From contig CAUTAF010000008.1 of the NCBI GenBank assembly GCA_963536495.1, forward strand, positions 14,957-78,956: a stretch of DNA of 64,000 bases, read 5' to 3'. Source of the DNA: CAJPPJ01 sp963536495 (GTDB taxonomy: Bacteria > Bacillota_I > Bacilli_A > RF39 > UBA660). The notes beneath the pieces were generated by a model. It saw only the letters and a program-made list of their open reading frames with translations. It was not told where the DNA came from and did not search any database. Shown piece by piece: positions 1 through 7,684 of the stretch. Numbering within the stretch: position 1 is the first letter of the stretch; each line of letters begins with the position of its first letter. A program made the translations under genes and the position numbers.

Positions 1-46
1 CTTTGCTTTTTTCTAAATTTATACTATCAAAATTAAAATCACTCAT
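1..46 (-). CDS. N-terminal fragment of a probable TelA-like toxic-anion-resistance protein (runs off the window)
   Basis: Fifteen codons are visible, starting MSDFNFDSIN, with a good AAAGGAGC ribosome binding site at 52-59. The gene lies 11 bp downstream of the YceG-like gene and continues out of the window. In Bacillus yce-type and other Ter-like modules YceG is followed by YceH/TelA, so TelA is the best guess. That call rests mainly on context, since the visible piece is too short for a family assignment. Confidence 0.45.
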   Translation of the reverse strand, partial: MSDFNFDSINLEKSK

Positions 47-57
47 TTTTTGCTCCT

Positions 58-1734
58 TTACTTTTTCCATTTCAATATCATTGAGAAAAATCCCTCTTTT
101 TCTTCTTTAATTTCAGTATTTAATATATCCGTTAAATCAATATCCTTAAATTCATCAAGTAATAAAGTTGTATAAGCATTTTGATTTATATATTTGTCTA
201 GTCCACTCTTACCATTAGGCGACAAGATAATTATATCTATTCCTAACATACTAAGTATTGTTAAAACTTGACACATATTTTCTTTTAGTTCATCTTGATT
301 ATCTAAATATATTACTATTTTAGGTGCTGAATTGGTATAATCAAATCTTTCTAATAGTTTATATACTAATGGATTTACAAGTAACATCAAGAATAACAAC
401 TTAGTTTTTTCTAAAAAAGATAAATCTTTATTAAAGAAAACTAAAGGTGTACTAATAACTTCATTAAATACCTTGAATATATAGTTTACAGTTTTTTCTT
501 TTAAATTTCTTAAATTGTAAAAACTTACTTTCTTTATATCTTCTAAATTATAAGTTTCATCTTTATTTACTGTAAAAGCAAGTTCTGAAAAATAAAACAT
601 TCTTCTAGTTATAATTTCATCATTTATCATAAATATATTTTTTTCTAAGAATATTTCTCCGTTCCTTTTACTTTCCTTTATGTTTTCATCTAATAAAACT
701 TTATCATATTCCTTTTCGATAAAGAATATTGTATTTTTAGCTTTTAATAAATGTCTAACTAACTTTACATATTCTTCATAATCCTTTTGAACTCCTTGTA
801 CTTCTGTAAAAAAATGAGAAAAGAATACTGTTTTAGTTTCTTCATTTACTTTAAAACCCTCTCTAAATCTTACATCATTTACAAAAGTGTTATAAAAATC
901 AGGGATTACCCCCTCAAATAATAAAGGTGCAACTTCATAATCTATGAATTGATTTGTATAATAAAGTTCCTTATTTTTAAATAAGTTATCATATACACTT
1001 TCTTGTACATAACTTGCTGTACTCTTTATTTTTCTAAGTTCTATTCCTTTTTTTGAAATATATTGTAAATTATATTTTTCAATATTATCAACTAATTTAT
1101 CACTTTTCACTACTTTTGATAACATATCATAATCATATTTTTCAAAAACTTCTTCATATTTATCACTAGGACATATATAGATAACATCACACATCATTCT
1201 ATATAATAAAATAAGAAAATAAACACTAATTCTATCTATTTTCCCAAAGTATATACATTTTATGTTTGAAACATAGTCGAATTTCTTTCTTAAAAGATAT
1301 TGTCTTGAAAGACAAATAATAGTTGCTAATGTTTCATATTTTTCATAAGGTTTTAAATCTTCTTCAAAATCTAATATTTCAGAAATATAATCAAGTGATG
1401 ATAAAAATACCTCATTTACCACTGTATCTTGAAAAATCTTAAAATTAGATTTTTTATAAAAGTTCATTCCATAAATCTCTTCTACTTTTTTTCTTGTTTC
1501 TTCAAAAAAATCAATATCTTGGTCTAAAGCTATTTCATTTTCAAAGAATAACCATTTGTTTTTTTCTTCAATAGATTGTATTTTTAAAGTTTTTATAGAA
1601 CTTTCATAATCTTCAAATATACCTATATATCTAATGAATTGTGCTTTAAATTCATCTTTGAAATAGTCTTTTCGTTCAGAATTATTTTTTCTTAGAAAAT
1701 AGCATTGTTCTTTTAAACTTTTAACATTTTCCAT
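58..1734 (-). CDS. YceG-like protein of a tellurium-resistance (Ter-type) module
   Basis: The product has 558 residues, no signal peptide and no clear membrane segment. Its length and overall look (alternating hydrophobic strands, a C-terminal segment around residues 475-525 containing KIVIYLDNQDEL and IDIIILSPNGKSGLD) fit the YceG_bac family, a putative component of the 'biosynthetic module' encoded beside TerD-type genes. Its biochemical role is unknown; the modules are linked to stress, toxic-anion and phage tolerance. The start at 1734 has an AAGGGG site. The likely TelA gene follows 11 bp downstream, which supports the call. I recognise it by general resemblance rather than by a catalytic motif. 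Confidence 0.6.
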   Translation of the reverse strand: MENVKSLKEQCYFLRKNNSERKDYFKDEFKAQFIRYIGIFEDYESSIKTLKIQSIEEKNKWLFFENEIALDQDIDFFEETRKKVEEIYGMNFYKKSNFKIFQDTVVNEVFLSSLDYISEILDFEEDLKPYEKYETLATIICLSRQYLLRKKFDYVSNIKCIYFGKIDRISVYFLILLYRMMCDVIYICPSDKYEEVFEKYDYDMLSKVVKSDKLVDNIEKYNLQYISKKGIELRKIKSTASYVQESVYDNLFKNKELYYTNQFIDYEVAPLLFEGVIPDFYNTFVNDVRFREGFKVNEETKTVFFSHFFTEVQGVQKDYEEYVKLVRHLLKAKNTIFFIEKEYDKVLLDENIKESKRNGEIFLEKNIFMINDEIITRRMFYFSELAFTVNKDETYNLEDIKKVSFYNLRNLKEKTVNYIFKVFNEVISTPLVFFNKDLSFLEKTKLLFLMLLVNPLVYKLLERFDYTNSAPKIVIYLDNQDELKENMCQVLTILSMLGIDIIILSPNGKSGLDKYINQNAYTTLLLDEFKDIDLTDILNTEIKEEKEGFFSMILKWKK

Positions 1735-1755
1735 TTTTAAACCCCTTATCTTATT

Positions 1756-2076
1756 TTATTCTTCGATTATTTTCTTTAATTGTTCATATAGTTTTTCATT
1801 ATCTATTTTATAATTTTTTATTTTGTTAGTTTTTATAGCTATGATTTTATTCGTTTCAAAATTCACATTCAAATATATCCATTTATAATTGTTACGAACT
1901 TTATCTAAAAACTCTTCTTTTAAAAAATTATATAAAAAGCCTTGTCCATTAATAAATTCTACTGTCTGTTCAAGTGGAAGATATTCTATTATCAATCGTT
2001 TCCCATTTTCAAAATAAAATTTTTTAACATATTCTCCTAAATCTTTTAAAATAGTATTTCCTAGTTTATTCATCAT
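1756..2076 (-). CDS. Hypothetical protein, 106 aa, first gene of the YceG operon
   Basis: A small soluble protein of mixed charge with no motif I recognise. The start (MMNKLGNT) is preceded by an AAGGTG ribosome binding site and, about 35 bp further up, by a perfect consensus promoter. The YceG-like gene begins 21 bp after its stop, so the two are probably co-transcribed. The C-terminal half (KIIAIKTNKIKNY and a final amphipathic helix) carries no recognisable active site. Confidence 0.8.
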   Translation of the reverse strand: MMNKLGNTILKDLGEYVKKFYFENGKRLIIEYLPLEQTVEFINGQGFLYNFLKEEFLDKVRNNYKWIYLNVNFETNKIIAIKTNKIKNYKIDNEKLYEQLKKIIEE

Positions 2077-2111
2077 AGTTATTCACCTTTTTTTTTATTT
2101 TTTATATCTAT

Positions 2112-2140
2112 ATTATACCATATAGAATATGAAATGTCAA
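2112..2140 (-). promoter_or_regulatory. Consensus sigma-70-type promoter of the 1756/YceG operon
   Basis: Read on the minus strand: TTGACA (2135-2140), a 17-bp spacer and TATAAT (2112-2117), with an extended TGG just before the -10. It lies about 35 bp upstream of the ATG at 2076. Confidence 0.85.
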
Positions 2141-2174
2141 TCAACTACTGCTAATCTCAATATAATTATTAACA

Positions 2175-2299
2175 ATAAAAAATGAAGAATTTAAGGGAAT
2201 ATAATGGCATAATTCAAAAAAATTCTTCATCTTTTTTTATCTGTTTAAAAAAGTAAATATGATAAATAATATTTTGTGGTAAAAACATTATTATAATGT
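2175..2299 (-). ncRNA. Candidate small RNA 2 (promoter plus terminator, no ORF)
   Basis: A minus-strand promoter TTAACT-17-TATAAT (2306-2334) is followed about 70 bp later by an 11-bp inverted repeat (ATGAAGAATTT at 2182-2192 with its complement at 2220-2230) and a T-rich tail. No ORF with a ribosome binding site lies in between. The loop is long (27 nt), so the hairpin may be a looser structure than a classical terminator. The unit is inferred from signals only. Confidence 0.35.
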
Positions 2300-2305
2300 A
2301 TTTAT

Positions 2306-2334
2306 ATTATAACATTTTTTTATAAAAAAGTTAA
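2306..2334 (-). promoter_or_regulatory. Promoter of candidate small RNA 2
   Basis: Minus strand TTAACT (2329-2334), 17-bp spacer, TATAAT (2306-2311). No gene starts downstream before the 1756 operon's own promoter. Confidence 0.45.
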
Positions 2335-2465
2335 GTAAAAATTAAATATTCACTTATTTGTTCTTATTTTTATTTGGATTTTAAAAAATAATGCTTTAAA
2401 ATGCTTTTTATTTTAAATTTTATTTGATTTTGTTTAAAATCGTATTTGTTTAATTCTTCATATAA

Positions 2466-2640
2466 AAGGAAAAAATCACTACTTAGGTAGTGATTTGAAA
2501 AAAAGAAATTTTTTTCTAAAAAATATAGAAAATTTTAGAACACACAAATTAATAAATTTTTGAAAAAATTTATTAATTATGATTGTGAAATTGAAAAAAT
2601 ATAAAAACATAAATTAATCTGTAAATTAATCTATATGAAC
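2466..2640 (-). ncRNA. Candidate small RNA 1, about 175 nt, strongly structured
   Basis: It starts about 7 nt after a TTGACA-17-TATTAT promoter (2647-2675). It ends at an intrinsic terminator with a perfect 10-bp stem (AAATCACTAC, loop TTAG/CTAA, 2473-2496) followed by T6 on the minus strand. Between them lies a hairpin of AATTAATAAATTTTTT with its complement near 2550-2580. A 43-codon ORF can be read inside but has no ribosome binding site. The gap 2077-2810 has no other credible gene. Confidence 0.5.
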
Positions 2641-2646
2641 GCCTTA

Positions 2647-2675
2647 ATAATAACATATTTAAGCCATTTTGTCAA
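2647..2675 (-). promoter_or_regulatory. Promoter of candidate small RNA 1
   Basis: Minus strand TTGACA (2670-2675), 17-bp spacer, TATTAT (2647-2652). It lies in a gene-free region 70-180 bp upstream of a perfect terminator. Confidence 0.6.
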
Positions 2676-2686
2676 ACAAAGAAAAA

Positions 2687-2730
2687 AAGAGATATTTTTG
2701 CAATATTTTGCTTTTACAATATCTCTCTTT
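2687..2730 (-). terminator. Terminator of the 2811 gene
   Basis: An inverted repeat AGAGATATT ... AATATCTCT with a central loop, followed on the minus strand by a run of T. It lies about 80 bp downstream of the stop at 2811. Confidence 0.6.
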
Positions 2731-2810
2731 TGGCAACCTAGAAATTATAGTTAATTTCCAATAGTCAAGTCATCATTTATTTTTTATTATATCATATTCA
2801 ATTTTTACTT

Positions 2811-3329
2811 TCAACTGTTTTCCTCAACATCATCAACTGTTTTCATCTTCTTAATTTCTTCTTTTAATTCTTTTAAAATTTTGTGCATTTCTTCTTGTTC
2901 TTTAGTTCTTTCATTGTTTTTATTGCCTAAATTTTCATAATCTTCTTTAATTTTTTTTATGTCTTTTAATTTATTTCTTAAAGTTAAGGTAAAAAATAAA
3001 TTCCAAACAAATATTCCAAACGCAATAAAGTGATAAGTTCTCAAAATCACCCATTCATTTTTTATATTTATATTTGCTAAAATATAAACAATACTTATCA
3101 GACATATTACTATTGCAATCATATTGAAATATTTTAAAAATTTTAATTTTATTATTAATTCACTTAGAAAATTTTTGATTAAAACTTCGTAATCATCAAG
3201 TTTTTCTTTTAATAAATTAGTTTCCATTTTTTCTTTAAATTTTAATGTTTGAAAAATCAAAGAAATTATTATTCCAACCATACATAAGAATAAAGCTATT
3301 CCAAATAACATCAAAAACATTTTATTCAC
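2811..3329 (-). CDS. Membrane protein with three predicted TM segments and a coiled-coil tail
   Basis: The 172-residue product has hydrophobic segments near residues 3-26, 65-85 and 96-115. A highly charged helix (residues 120-165, rich in K and E) then probably forms a cytoplasmic coiled coil. It resembles no family I can name. It is a single-gene unit: its own promoter lies at 3355 and a terminator follows at 2687-2730. It sits just downstream of the HTH-VirD4-like gene but has a separate promoter. Confidence 0.75.
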   Translation of the reverse strand: MNKMFLMLFGIALFLCMVGIIISLIFQTLKFKEKMETNLLKEKLDDYEVLIKNFLSELIIKLKFLKYFNMIAIVICLISIVYILANINIKNEWVILRTYHFIAFGIFVWNLFFTLTLRNKLKDIKKIKEDYENLGNKNNERTKEQEEMHKILKELKEEIKKMKTVDDVEENS

Positions 3330-3354
3330 TTCCTTTTTTTAAAATTATGTTTAT

Positions 3355-3383
3355 ATTATACCATAAAAACATAAAAATTTAAA
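3355..3383 (-). promoter_or_regulatory. Promoter of the 2811 membrane-protein gene
   Basis: An extended -10 (TGGTATAAT, core 3355-3360) on the minus strand with a weak -35 (TTTAAA at 3378-3383). It lies 25 bp upstream of the start codon. Confidence 0.6.
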
Positions 3384-3387
3384 CAAT

Positions 3388-4785
3388 TTATTTATATGGG
3401 AATAATTCTATATTTCCATTTGAAAAAATTTCTTTAAAATTTCCTAAACCTGATTTTTTAAAGGTATATTCTATCTTTTTATTGTCTATTTCTAACAAAT
3501 CACTATTGATTGCTATTGTATCAATTAATTCATTCTTTCCGAAATAATTTTCGTTCACTACCCCCATAAATTTAATAGAATTTGATTGAAAATCTTTTAC
3601 ATATTTTCCTAAGAAATTCATCTTTTCATCAAATAATTCTTCTATCATTATAAGAGTGTTTTTCTTGTTCGTTCTTTTATCTTCTAAAGAAATATTTTTC
3701 TTATATTTTCCTTTGTTTGTGTATTCGTCAAATAATATAGTATAAAACATTCTTATGATAGGACTTAATTCAACTATATTTTCTTTATCTACTATGAAAT
3801 ATATGCTAGTAGGTGTTTCACTATTTTCTAGTTCAGATAAGTCTAATTCATTTTTTCTAGTATTAAATGATATTCTTTCATTACTAAAAATATATAAATC
3901 TCTCAAAATTTCATTTTTTATATTTTTTAATTCTTCATCTCCTAAATCTATAAGTTCTAAATTTTCTTTATAAAATTCAGGAATTTGTCCTTTTTTAATA
4001 AGTTCTTCATCATCATTTTTATTGATAAGTTTTATTTTTTCAAAATATGCTCTATCTGTTTCATTAAAATATTTATGAGAATTAGAAATTTTAAATTCAG
4101 TTGATATGCTTATCCCTTTGACTTTTCCAAAACTTCTAATATAATCTAAAATAGTTTTAAAATTAATATCCAAATCCAATTCTTTTATTCTTATTTCAAA
4201 ATAAAATTGCTTTATTACAGCTGATAGAAATTTAACTTTATTTGTTCTTTCTGTTTCACCTAAACAATTCATTACTAAGACATCTGTAAAATCCTTTATA
4301 TTTTCTAAATTCAAATAACTTAGAGGATTAAAGCATATACTATCAGTTTCATATAAGTCAATTTTTTTGACATTACTTTGGAAACATAATTTTCTATATT
4401 TCCCTGTATTTTTATATAGATTACCATTTACATCAAAGACTATTACATCTTCTAAATAATTTTTTAATACAGGATAGTAAAAATCATTGTATTTATCTCC
4501 GTTTTCTTTTATTTGCACTAATGTAGGTCTATCATTTCTCAAACAATTTTCATAAAAATCTTTTTTTTCTTTCATTCCTATCTCCTTTTCAAATCCTAAC
4601 AAATTATTTGGTGTTGTATTTAAAATTTCAGAAATTTTTAATAACTTAGATAAAGGTACTTCAATTTCTCCACTTTCATATTTAAAATAAGTTATTTTCT
4701 TTACCTCTAACAAATCAGCCATTTCTTGTTGTGAATACCCTTTTACTTTTCTTAAACCTTTTATTTTTTGTCCTAACATTTTCAA
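3388..4785 (-). CDS. XRE-family HTH domain fused to a degenerate VirD4/TraG-like ATPase fold
   Basis: The 465-residue product opens with a classic XRE helix-turn-helix (residues 5-65, with YSQQEMADLLEV and YFKYESGEIEVP). The rest aligns by eye with the VirD4 protein at 32231. VIVFDVNGNLY (114-124) matches VFVLDIKGENY, CFNPLSYLNL (151-160) matches KYNPMNEIDV, and SIYFIVDKENIVELSP (327-342) matches SLYLVIEPKDLVTMSP. The VirD4 P-loop GAPTRTGKG is replaced near residues 93-106 by a stretch without GK[ST], and Walker B LDE becomes IEE (380-383). ATP hydrolysis is therefore unlikely. I infer a DNA-binding regulator built on a dead coupling-protein fold, perhaps interacting with the transfer machinery. 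Two direct repeats upstream of its promoter could be its operators. Confidence 0.75.
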   Translation of the reverse strand: MKMLGQKIKGLRKVKGYSQQEMADLLEVKKITYFKYESGEIEVPLSKLLKISEILNTTPNNLLGFEKEIGMKEKKDFYENCLRNDRPTLVQIKENGDKYNDFYYPVLKNYLEDVIVFDVNGNLYKNTGKYRKLCFQSNVKKIDLYETDSICFNPLSYLNLENIKDFTDVLVMNCLGETERTNKVKFLSAVIKQFYFEIRIKELDLDINFKTILDYIRSFGKVKGISISTEFKISNSHKYFNETDRAYFEKIKLINKNDDEELIKKGQIPEFYKENLELIDLGDEELKNIKNEILRDLYIFSNERISFNTRKNELDLSELENSETPTSIYFIVDKENIVELSPIIRMFYTILFDEYTNKGKYKKNISLEDKRTNKKNTLIMIEELFDEKMNFLGKYVKDFQSNSIKFMGVVNENYFGKNELIDTIAINSDLLEIDNKKIEYTFKKSGLGNFKEIFSNGNIELFPYK

Positions 4786-4827
4786 CTTCCTTTCTTTTTT
4801 TATTTATAATAATCAATTTCATAACTT

Positions 4828-4856
4828 ATTATAGACAATTTTTTTGAAAATGTCAA
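4828..4856 (-). promoter_or_regulatory. Perfect consensus promoter of the HTH-VirD4-like gene
   Basis: Minus strand TTGACA (4851-4856), 17-bp spacer, TATAAT (4828-4833), 42 bp upstream of the ATG at 4785. Confidence 0.85.
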
Positions 4857-4861
4857 ATAAA

Positions 4862-4906
4862 TTATATTTAAAATATTAATTTATTTAAGAGTTATATTTA
4901 AAATAT
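4862..4906 (-). promoter_or_regulatory. Two direct repeats upstream of the HTH-gene promoter, possible operators
   Basis: The 15-bp sequence TTATATTTAAAATAT occurs at 4862-4876 and again at 4892-4906. The 30-bp period is close to three helical turns, and both copies lie just upstream of the -35. The position suits autoregulation by the adjacent XRE-domain protein. In DNA this AT-rich chance repeats are common, so this is a modest call. Confidence 0.45.
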
Positions 4907-4940
4907 AATTAATGAAGTAATTCTAGTAAAATAACATAAA

Positions 4941-4969
4941 AAAAAGGAAGTTTTTACTACTTCCTTTTT
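4941..4969. terminator. Bidirectional intrinsic terminator after the 4997 operon
   Basis: A perfect 10-bp stem AAAAAGGAAG / CTTCCTTTTT with a 9-nt loop gives a U-run on either strand. It lies 28 bp downstream of the stop at 4997. Confidence 0.8.
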
Positions 4970-4996
4970 ATTTAAAATATATTTATTTAAAAAATT

Positions 4997-5848
4997 TTAT
5001 TTAAAAATCTCATTTATCTTTTTTTGAACCTCAACCTGTTTATTTTTTTCAGTTTCTAATATAATTTCTAATTCAAAATTGTGAAATGCAAAAATCTTTT
5101 TTTCTTTACCCTCATTTATTATACAAGACTTTTCTATATCGGTAAAATTAGCCATTAACTTTTCTCCGATATTTTTTGTGATAACTTTTTCAAAATATTC
5201 TATTTTATCTGAATTTACTCTTAATTTATATAATAACATTTCTTCTAGCAATCTATAATGCCATTCTCTTTCATTATAAATCAAACAGAAAATGTTACCT
5301 AAACTTCTAAGATTATGATTTTCTTTCTTTAAAAATTCAACTACACCTTTATCATAACATATTTCAACTAACATTTTAAACTGTTTTCCTGTTTCTTCTA
5401 AGTTATAGACTTTTGATAAGAACTTTTGTCTTTGCTCACTTCTCCACATTTGAAAGTATACTTCTCCGTTATTTGCAACAGTTTTCTTTTCTGTTCTTTT
5501 TAAAATAAGAGTTACTTCTCTTCTTAATTTTTTGAAAACATCATCTGCTAGTTCCATTCTAACTCTTAGAGTTTCCATTAAGTTAAAATATTCTTTTTTA
5601 TCTAGTGCATATACACCATATAATGTTAGAAACAGTTCATCAAATTCTTTTTGTAATTCATCAGTATATTCTCCTAAGTCATCTTTGTGTACAAAAAACT
5701 TATTAAAAAGAGTTTCAATAGTATAAACTTTATATAAATCAGGAATAAATTTTATTTTAAGTATATCTCCTATTTTTTTAAGTTCTTCTATTTCTTTGAA
5801 ATCAAAATCATTTTGCATTTTTTCTCCCATATTATAATTCTTTTGCAA
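4997..5848 (-). CDS. Helical paralog 1 of a four-member family of unknown function
   Basis: The 283-residue product is predicted all-helical and soluble. It shares a layout with the products at 6706, 7685 and 8751: an N-terminal ELKKIGDILKIKFIPD-type segment, a middle helix bundle, a conserved NLRSLGNIFCLIYNER (around 180-197) followed by HYRLLEE, and a C-terminal KIFAFHNFELEII strand. No member resembles a family I know. Its start overlaps the end of the truncated VirD4-like gene by 17 bp, implying translational coupling, and it ends the operon at a clear terminator. Function unknown. Confidence 0.8.
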   Translation of the reverse strand: MQKNYNMGEKMQNDFDFKEIEELKKIGDILKIKFIPDLYKVYTIETLFNKFFVHKDDLGEYTDELQKEFDELFLTLYGVYALDKKEYFNLMETLRVRMELADDVFKKLRREVTLILKRTEKKTVANNGEVYFQMWRSEQRQKFLSKVYNLEETGKQFKMLVEICYDKGVVEFLKKENHNLRSLGNIFCLIYNEREWHYRLLEEMLLYKLRVNSDKIEYFEKVITKNIGEKLMANFTDIEKSCIINEGKEKKIFAFHNFELEIILETEKNKQVEVQKKINEIFK

Positions 5849-6617
5849 ATATATCCGTTCTAAAAGTTTCTATTTCCATTTCTTCTTTTCCAATATATTC
5901 AAATCTTTTATTATAGTCATCATCAACTATATCTAATTTTTCTATCTTTTTACCTAAATTCTTCATATATTTGTAAACGAAATATCTTTTTTCATTTCTT
6001 TCTTCAAACCCTATTTCTAAGACATCTACCTCACTTATTCCTAATTTCATTGCCATAGAAATAGCTTGAAATTTCATTAAAAATTGATTGTTGCCATTAT
6101 CTAATATATAAGGATAGATATTCTTATTATATTCTAAAAAAGCACCACATTCATCAAATACAGTCAGACAATCTTTACCACTTTCTCTTACTTTATCAAG
6201 TAAAAAATCTACTATTCTTTTTTTAATACATAAATTAAACATTCTTATATCTTCTATATTTACATATATAATGAACTTATCTTTCTTTAAAGTTTCATCT
6301 ATATCAGAATAATATAATCCTTTATTATCATCTGTAACATTATCTAAATCAAATTTATGTATATAATACCCTTGTTCTTTTTTATCTTCTTTAGTTTTAT
6401 GATATGTTTCACTTTTTAAATCAATTACTATCAAATTTTTCTTATCTTCTGATATGATAGTAGGTATTGCTATCTTAGTGGTAAAACCCATTCTAGTACG
6501 AAAAGACGCTATCAAATTTGTTTTATCATTCTTTTCTACATAAACTTTTCCGTCCTCAACCTTTAAATTTTTGTAATCATTCTTATTTGTTCCTAAATTT
6601 CCTAATAATATTTTCAT
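5832..6617 (-). CDS. Short degenerate VirD4/TraG-like ATPase-fold protein
   Basis: The 261-residue product resembles a compressed VirD4 motor domain. NLIASFRTRMGFTTKIAIPT (34-53) occupies the place of HILVGAPTRTGKGVSLIIPT in the VirD4 at 32231 but lacks the Walker A GKG/GKS. LIVIDLKSETY (62-72) matches VFVLDIKGENY, FIIYVNIEDIRMF (115-127) matches the strand SLYLVIEPKDLVT, and CLTVFDECGAF (150-160) matches Walker B LLFVLDEFPAL, with D and E kept. There are no membrane segments. It is embedded between members of the four-paralog helical family. I infer a non-hydrolysing partner or decoy of the coupling protein; the role is unproven. Confidence 0.7.
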   Translation of the reverse strand: MKILLGNLGTNKNDYKNLKVEDGKVYVEKNDKTNLIASFRTRMGFTTKIAIPTIISEDKKNLIVIDLKSETYHKTKEDKKEQGYYIHKFDLDNVTDDNKGLYYSDIDETLKKDKFIIYVNIEDIRMFNLCIKKRIVDFLLDKVRESGKDCLTVFDECGAFLEYNKNIYPYILDNGNNQFLMKFQAISMAMKLGISEVDVLEIGFEERNEKRYFVYKYMKNLGKKIEKLDIVDDDYNKRFEYIGKEEMEIETFRTDIFAKEL

Positions 6618-6705
6618 AAATTCCTCCTATTATTTTTAAAATTTAATTAATCCATTTCCTCTTTACCTTTTTCTGTTTCAACAGTTATTACAACATCAAC
6701 ATTTT

Positions 6706-7419
6706 TCAAAAGAAAAAAATTTTATAGTCTTTGCAATATTGTATAAGTTCTAATTTTTCACTTTTTTCTAAATTGTCAGCTATGTATTTTCTAAAATTAT
6801 TTAAAATATTTTTTTCAAAATCATCTATTTTTTTTAATTCTTTTTCTCTGTTTTCTGTTATTATTTCACTTTTAAGTATATCTATTAAGTTTTTGTATTG
6901 ATTAGGTCTTTCATCATTAATTAAACAAAAAATAGTCGCTATATTTCTCAAATCATTATTTTCTTCTTTTAAAATTTCTTCCACACGATTTTCAGAAAAA
7001 AAGTTTATAACTTTCTTTAAGTGTTCAATGGTATTCTCAACATTATAAGTTGTACTTAATAGTCCTATTCTAAAATTCTTTTCTAATTCTTCTTTTTGTT
7101 GTTCAGATTTTATAAGGTTTTTCAAGGTTTCTTCTATTTCATTTTTTAAGGTATCTCTAAATGAATTGAAATTATTATCGTCTAAATCAAGTCTTGTCTT
7201 CAATTCTGATATTACTTTATCATATTCGTCTTTTCTAACTGAATATAAACTCATAAGCAAACTAAACATTATATCAAATAGTCTTTGACTTTCATCATTA
7301 ATTTCTTGTTTGTCGTTTAAAATGAATTTTTTAACAAACATTTCAATATCATCAATATAATAGTTTTCAGGAATAATTTTAACATTTAATTCTTTTAATT
7401 TTTCTAAATTGTTTTTCAT
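6706..7419 (-). CDS. Helical paralog 2, with a -1 frameshift at its C-terminus
   Basis: The 237-residue zero-frame product belongs to the four-paralog family (NDLRNIATIFCLINDERP matches NLRSLGNIFCLIYNER of the 4997 product). It ends early at YKIFFF. Reading in the -1 frame from T_TTT_TTC (6718-6712) extends it to a stop at 6647, adding LKNVDVVITVETEKGKEEMD, which matches the C-terminus of the 4997 paralog (NFELEIILETEKNKQ). The full-length form is therefore 6647-7419 with one -1 shift. This is either programmed frameshifting or a lost T in a homopolymer, real or a sequencing error. Confidence 0.8.
   Translation of the reverse strand: MKNNLEKLKELNVKIIPENYYIDDIEMFVKKFILNDKQEINDESQRLFDIMFSLLMSLYSVRKDEYDKVISELKTRLDLDDNNFNSFRDTLKNEIEETLKNLIKSEQQKEELEKNFRIGLLSTTYNVENTIEHLKKVINFFSENRVEEILKEENNDLRNIATIFCLINDERPNQYKNLIDILKSEIITENREKELKKIDDFEKNILNNFRKYIADNLEKSEKLELIQYCKDYKIFFF
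6712..6718 (-). other. Slippery heptamer T_TTT_TTC, possible -1 frameshift site
   Basis: Minus-strand codons ATT TTT TTC TTT TGA contain the canonical X_XXY_YYZ heptamer in the correct phase. Slipping by -1 bypasses the TGA at 6708-6706 and opens a frame homologous to the paralogs' C-termini. The same heptamer in the same phase occurs at 54326-54320. Confidence 0.5.
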
Positions 7420-7440
7420 TATATCTCCCTTACTGTATTT

Positions 7441-7674
7441 TTAAAATTTAATTAATCCATTAACAAGTGCCATTTCTTTTCTTCTTTCTATTTCATTTAA
7501 TGTTACTCTTGCATAAGGTAGCCATTCTTCGTTACAGTTAAGTACAAGCATAGTTGCACTCTCTATAAGATTATCATATTTTTCTAAGCTATTTGCTTTT
7601 CCCATAAATTCTCTTAAAGTCTTTATTTCTAATTTATAGTCTATTTGATTTTCCTCAAAAGTCATTTCAATCAC
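7441..7674 (-). CDS. Hypothetical protein, 77 aa
   Basis: A small acidic protein starting MIEMTFEENQIDYKLEIKT, with a central helix ATMLVLNCNEEWLPYARVTL. It lies between paralogs 2 and 3 of the helical family, 10 bp after one and 21 bp before the other, so it is part of that operon. Its last codons and 3' flank (AAAATTTAATTAATCCAT) recur at 6637-6655 after paralog 2, showing local duplication. No known family recognised. Confidence 0.75.
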   Translation of the reverse strand: MIEMTFEENQIDYKLEIKTLREFMGKANSLEKYDNLIESATMLVLNCNEEWLPYARVTLNEIERRKEMALVNGLIKF

Positions 7675-7684
7675 TTCCTCTTAA

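Noticed and set aside
2500..2632. A 43-codon hydrophobic ORF on the minus strand within candidate small RNA 1
   Set aside because: It has no ribosome binding site, is built from A/T runs and overlaps strong RNA hairpins; treated as non-coding.
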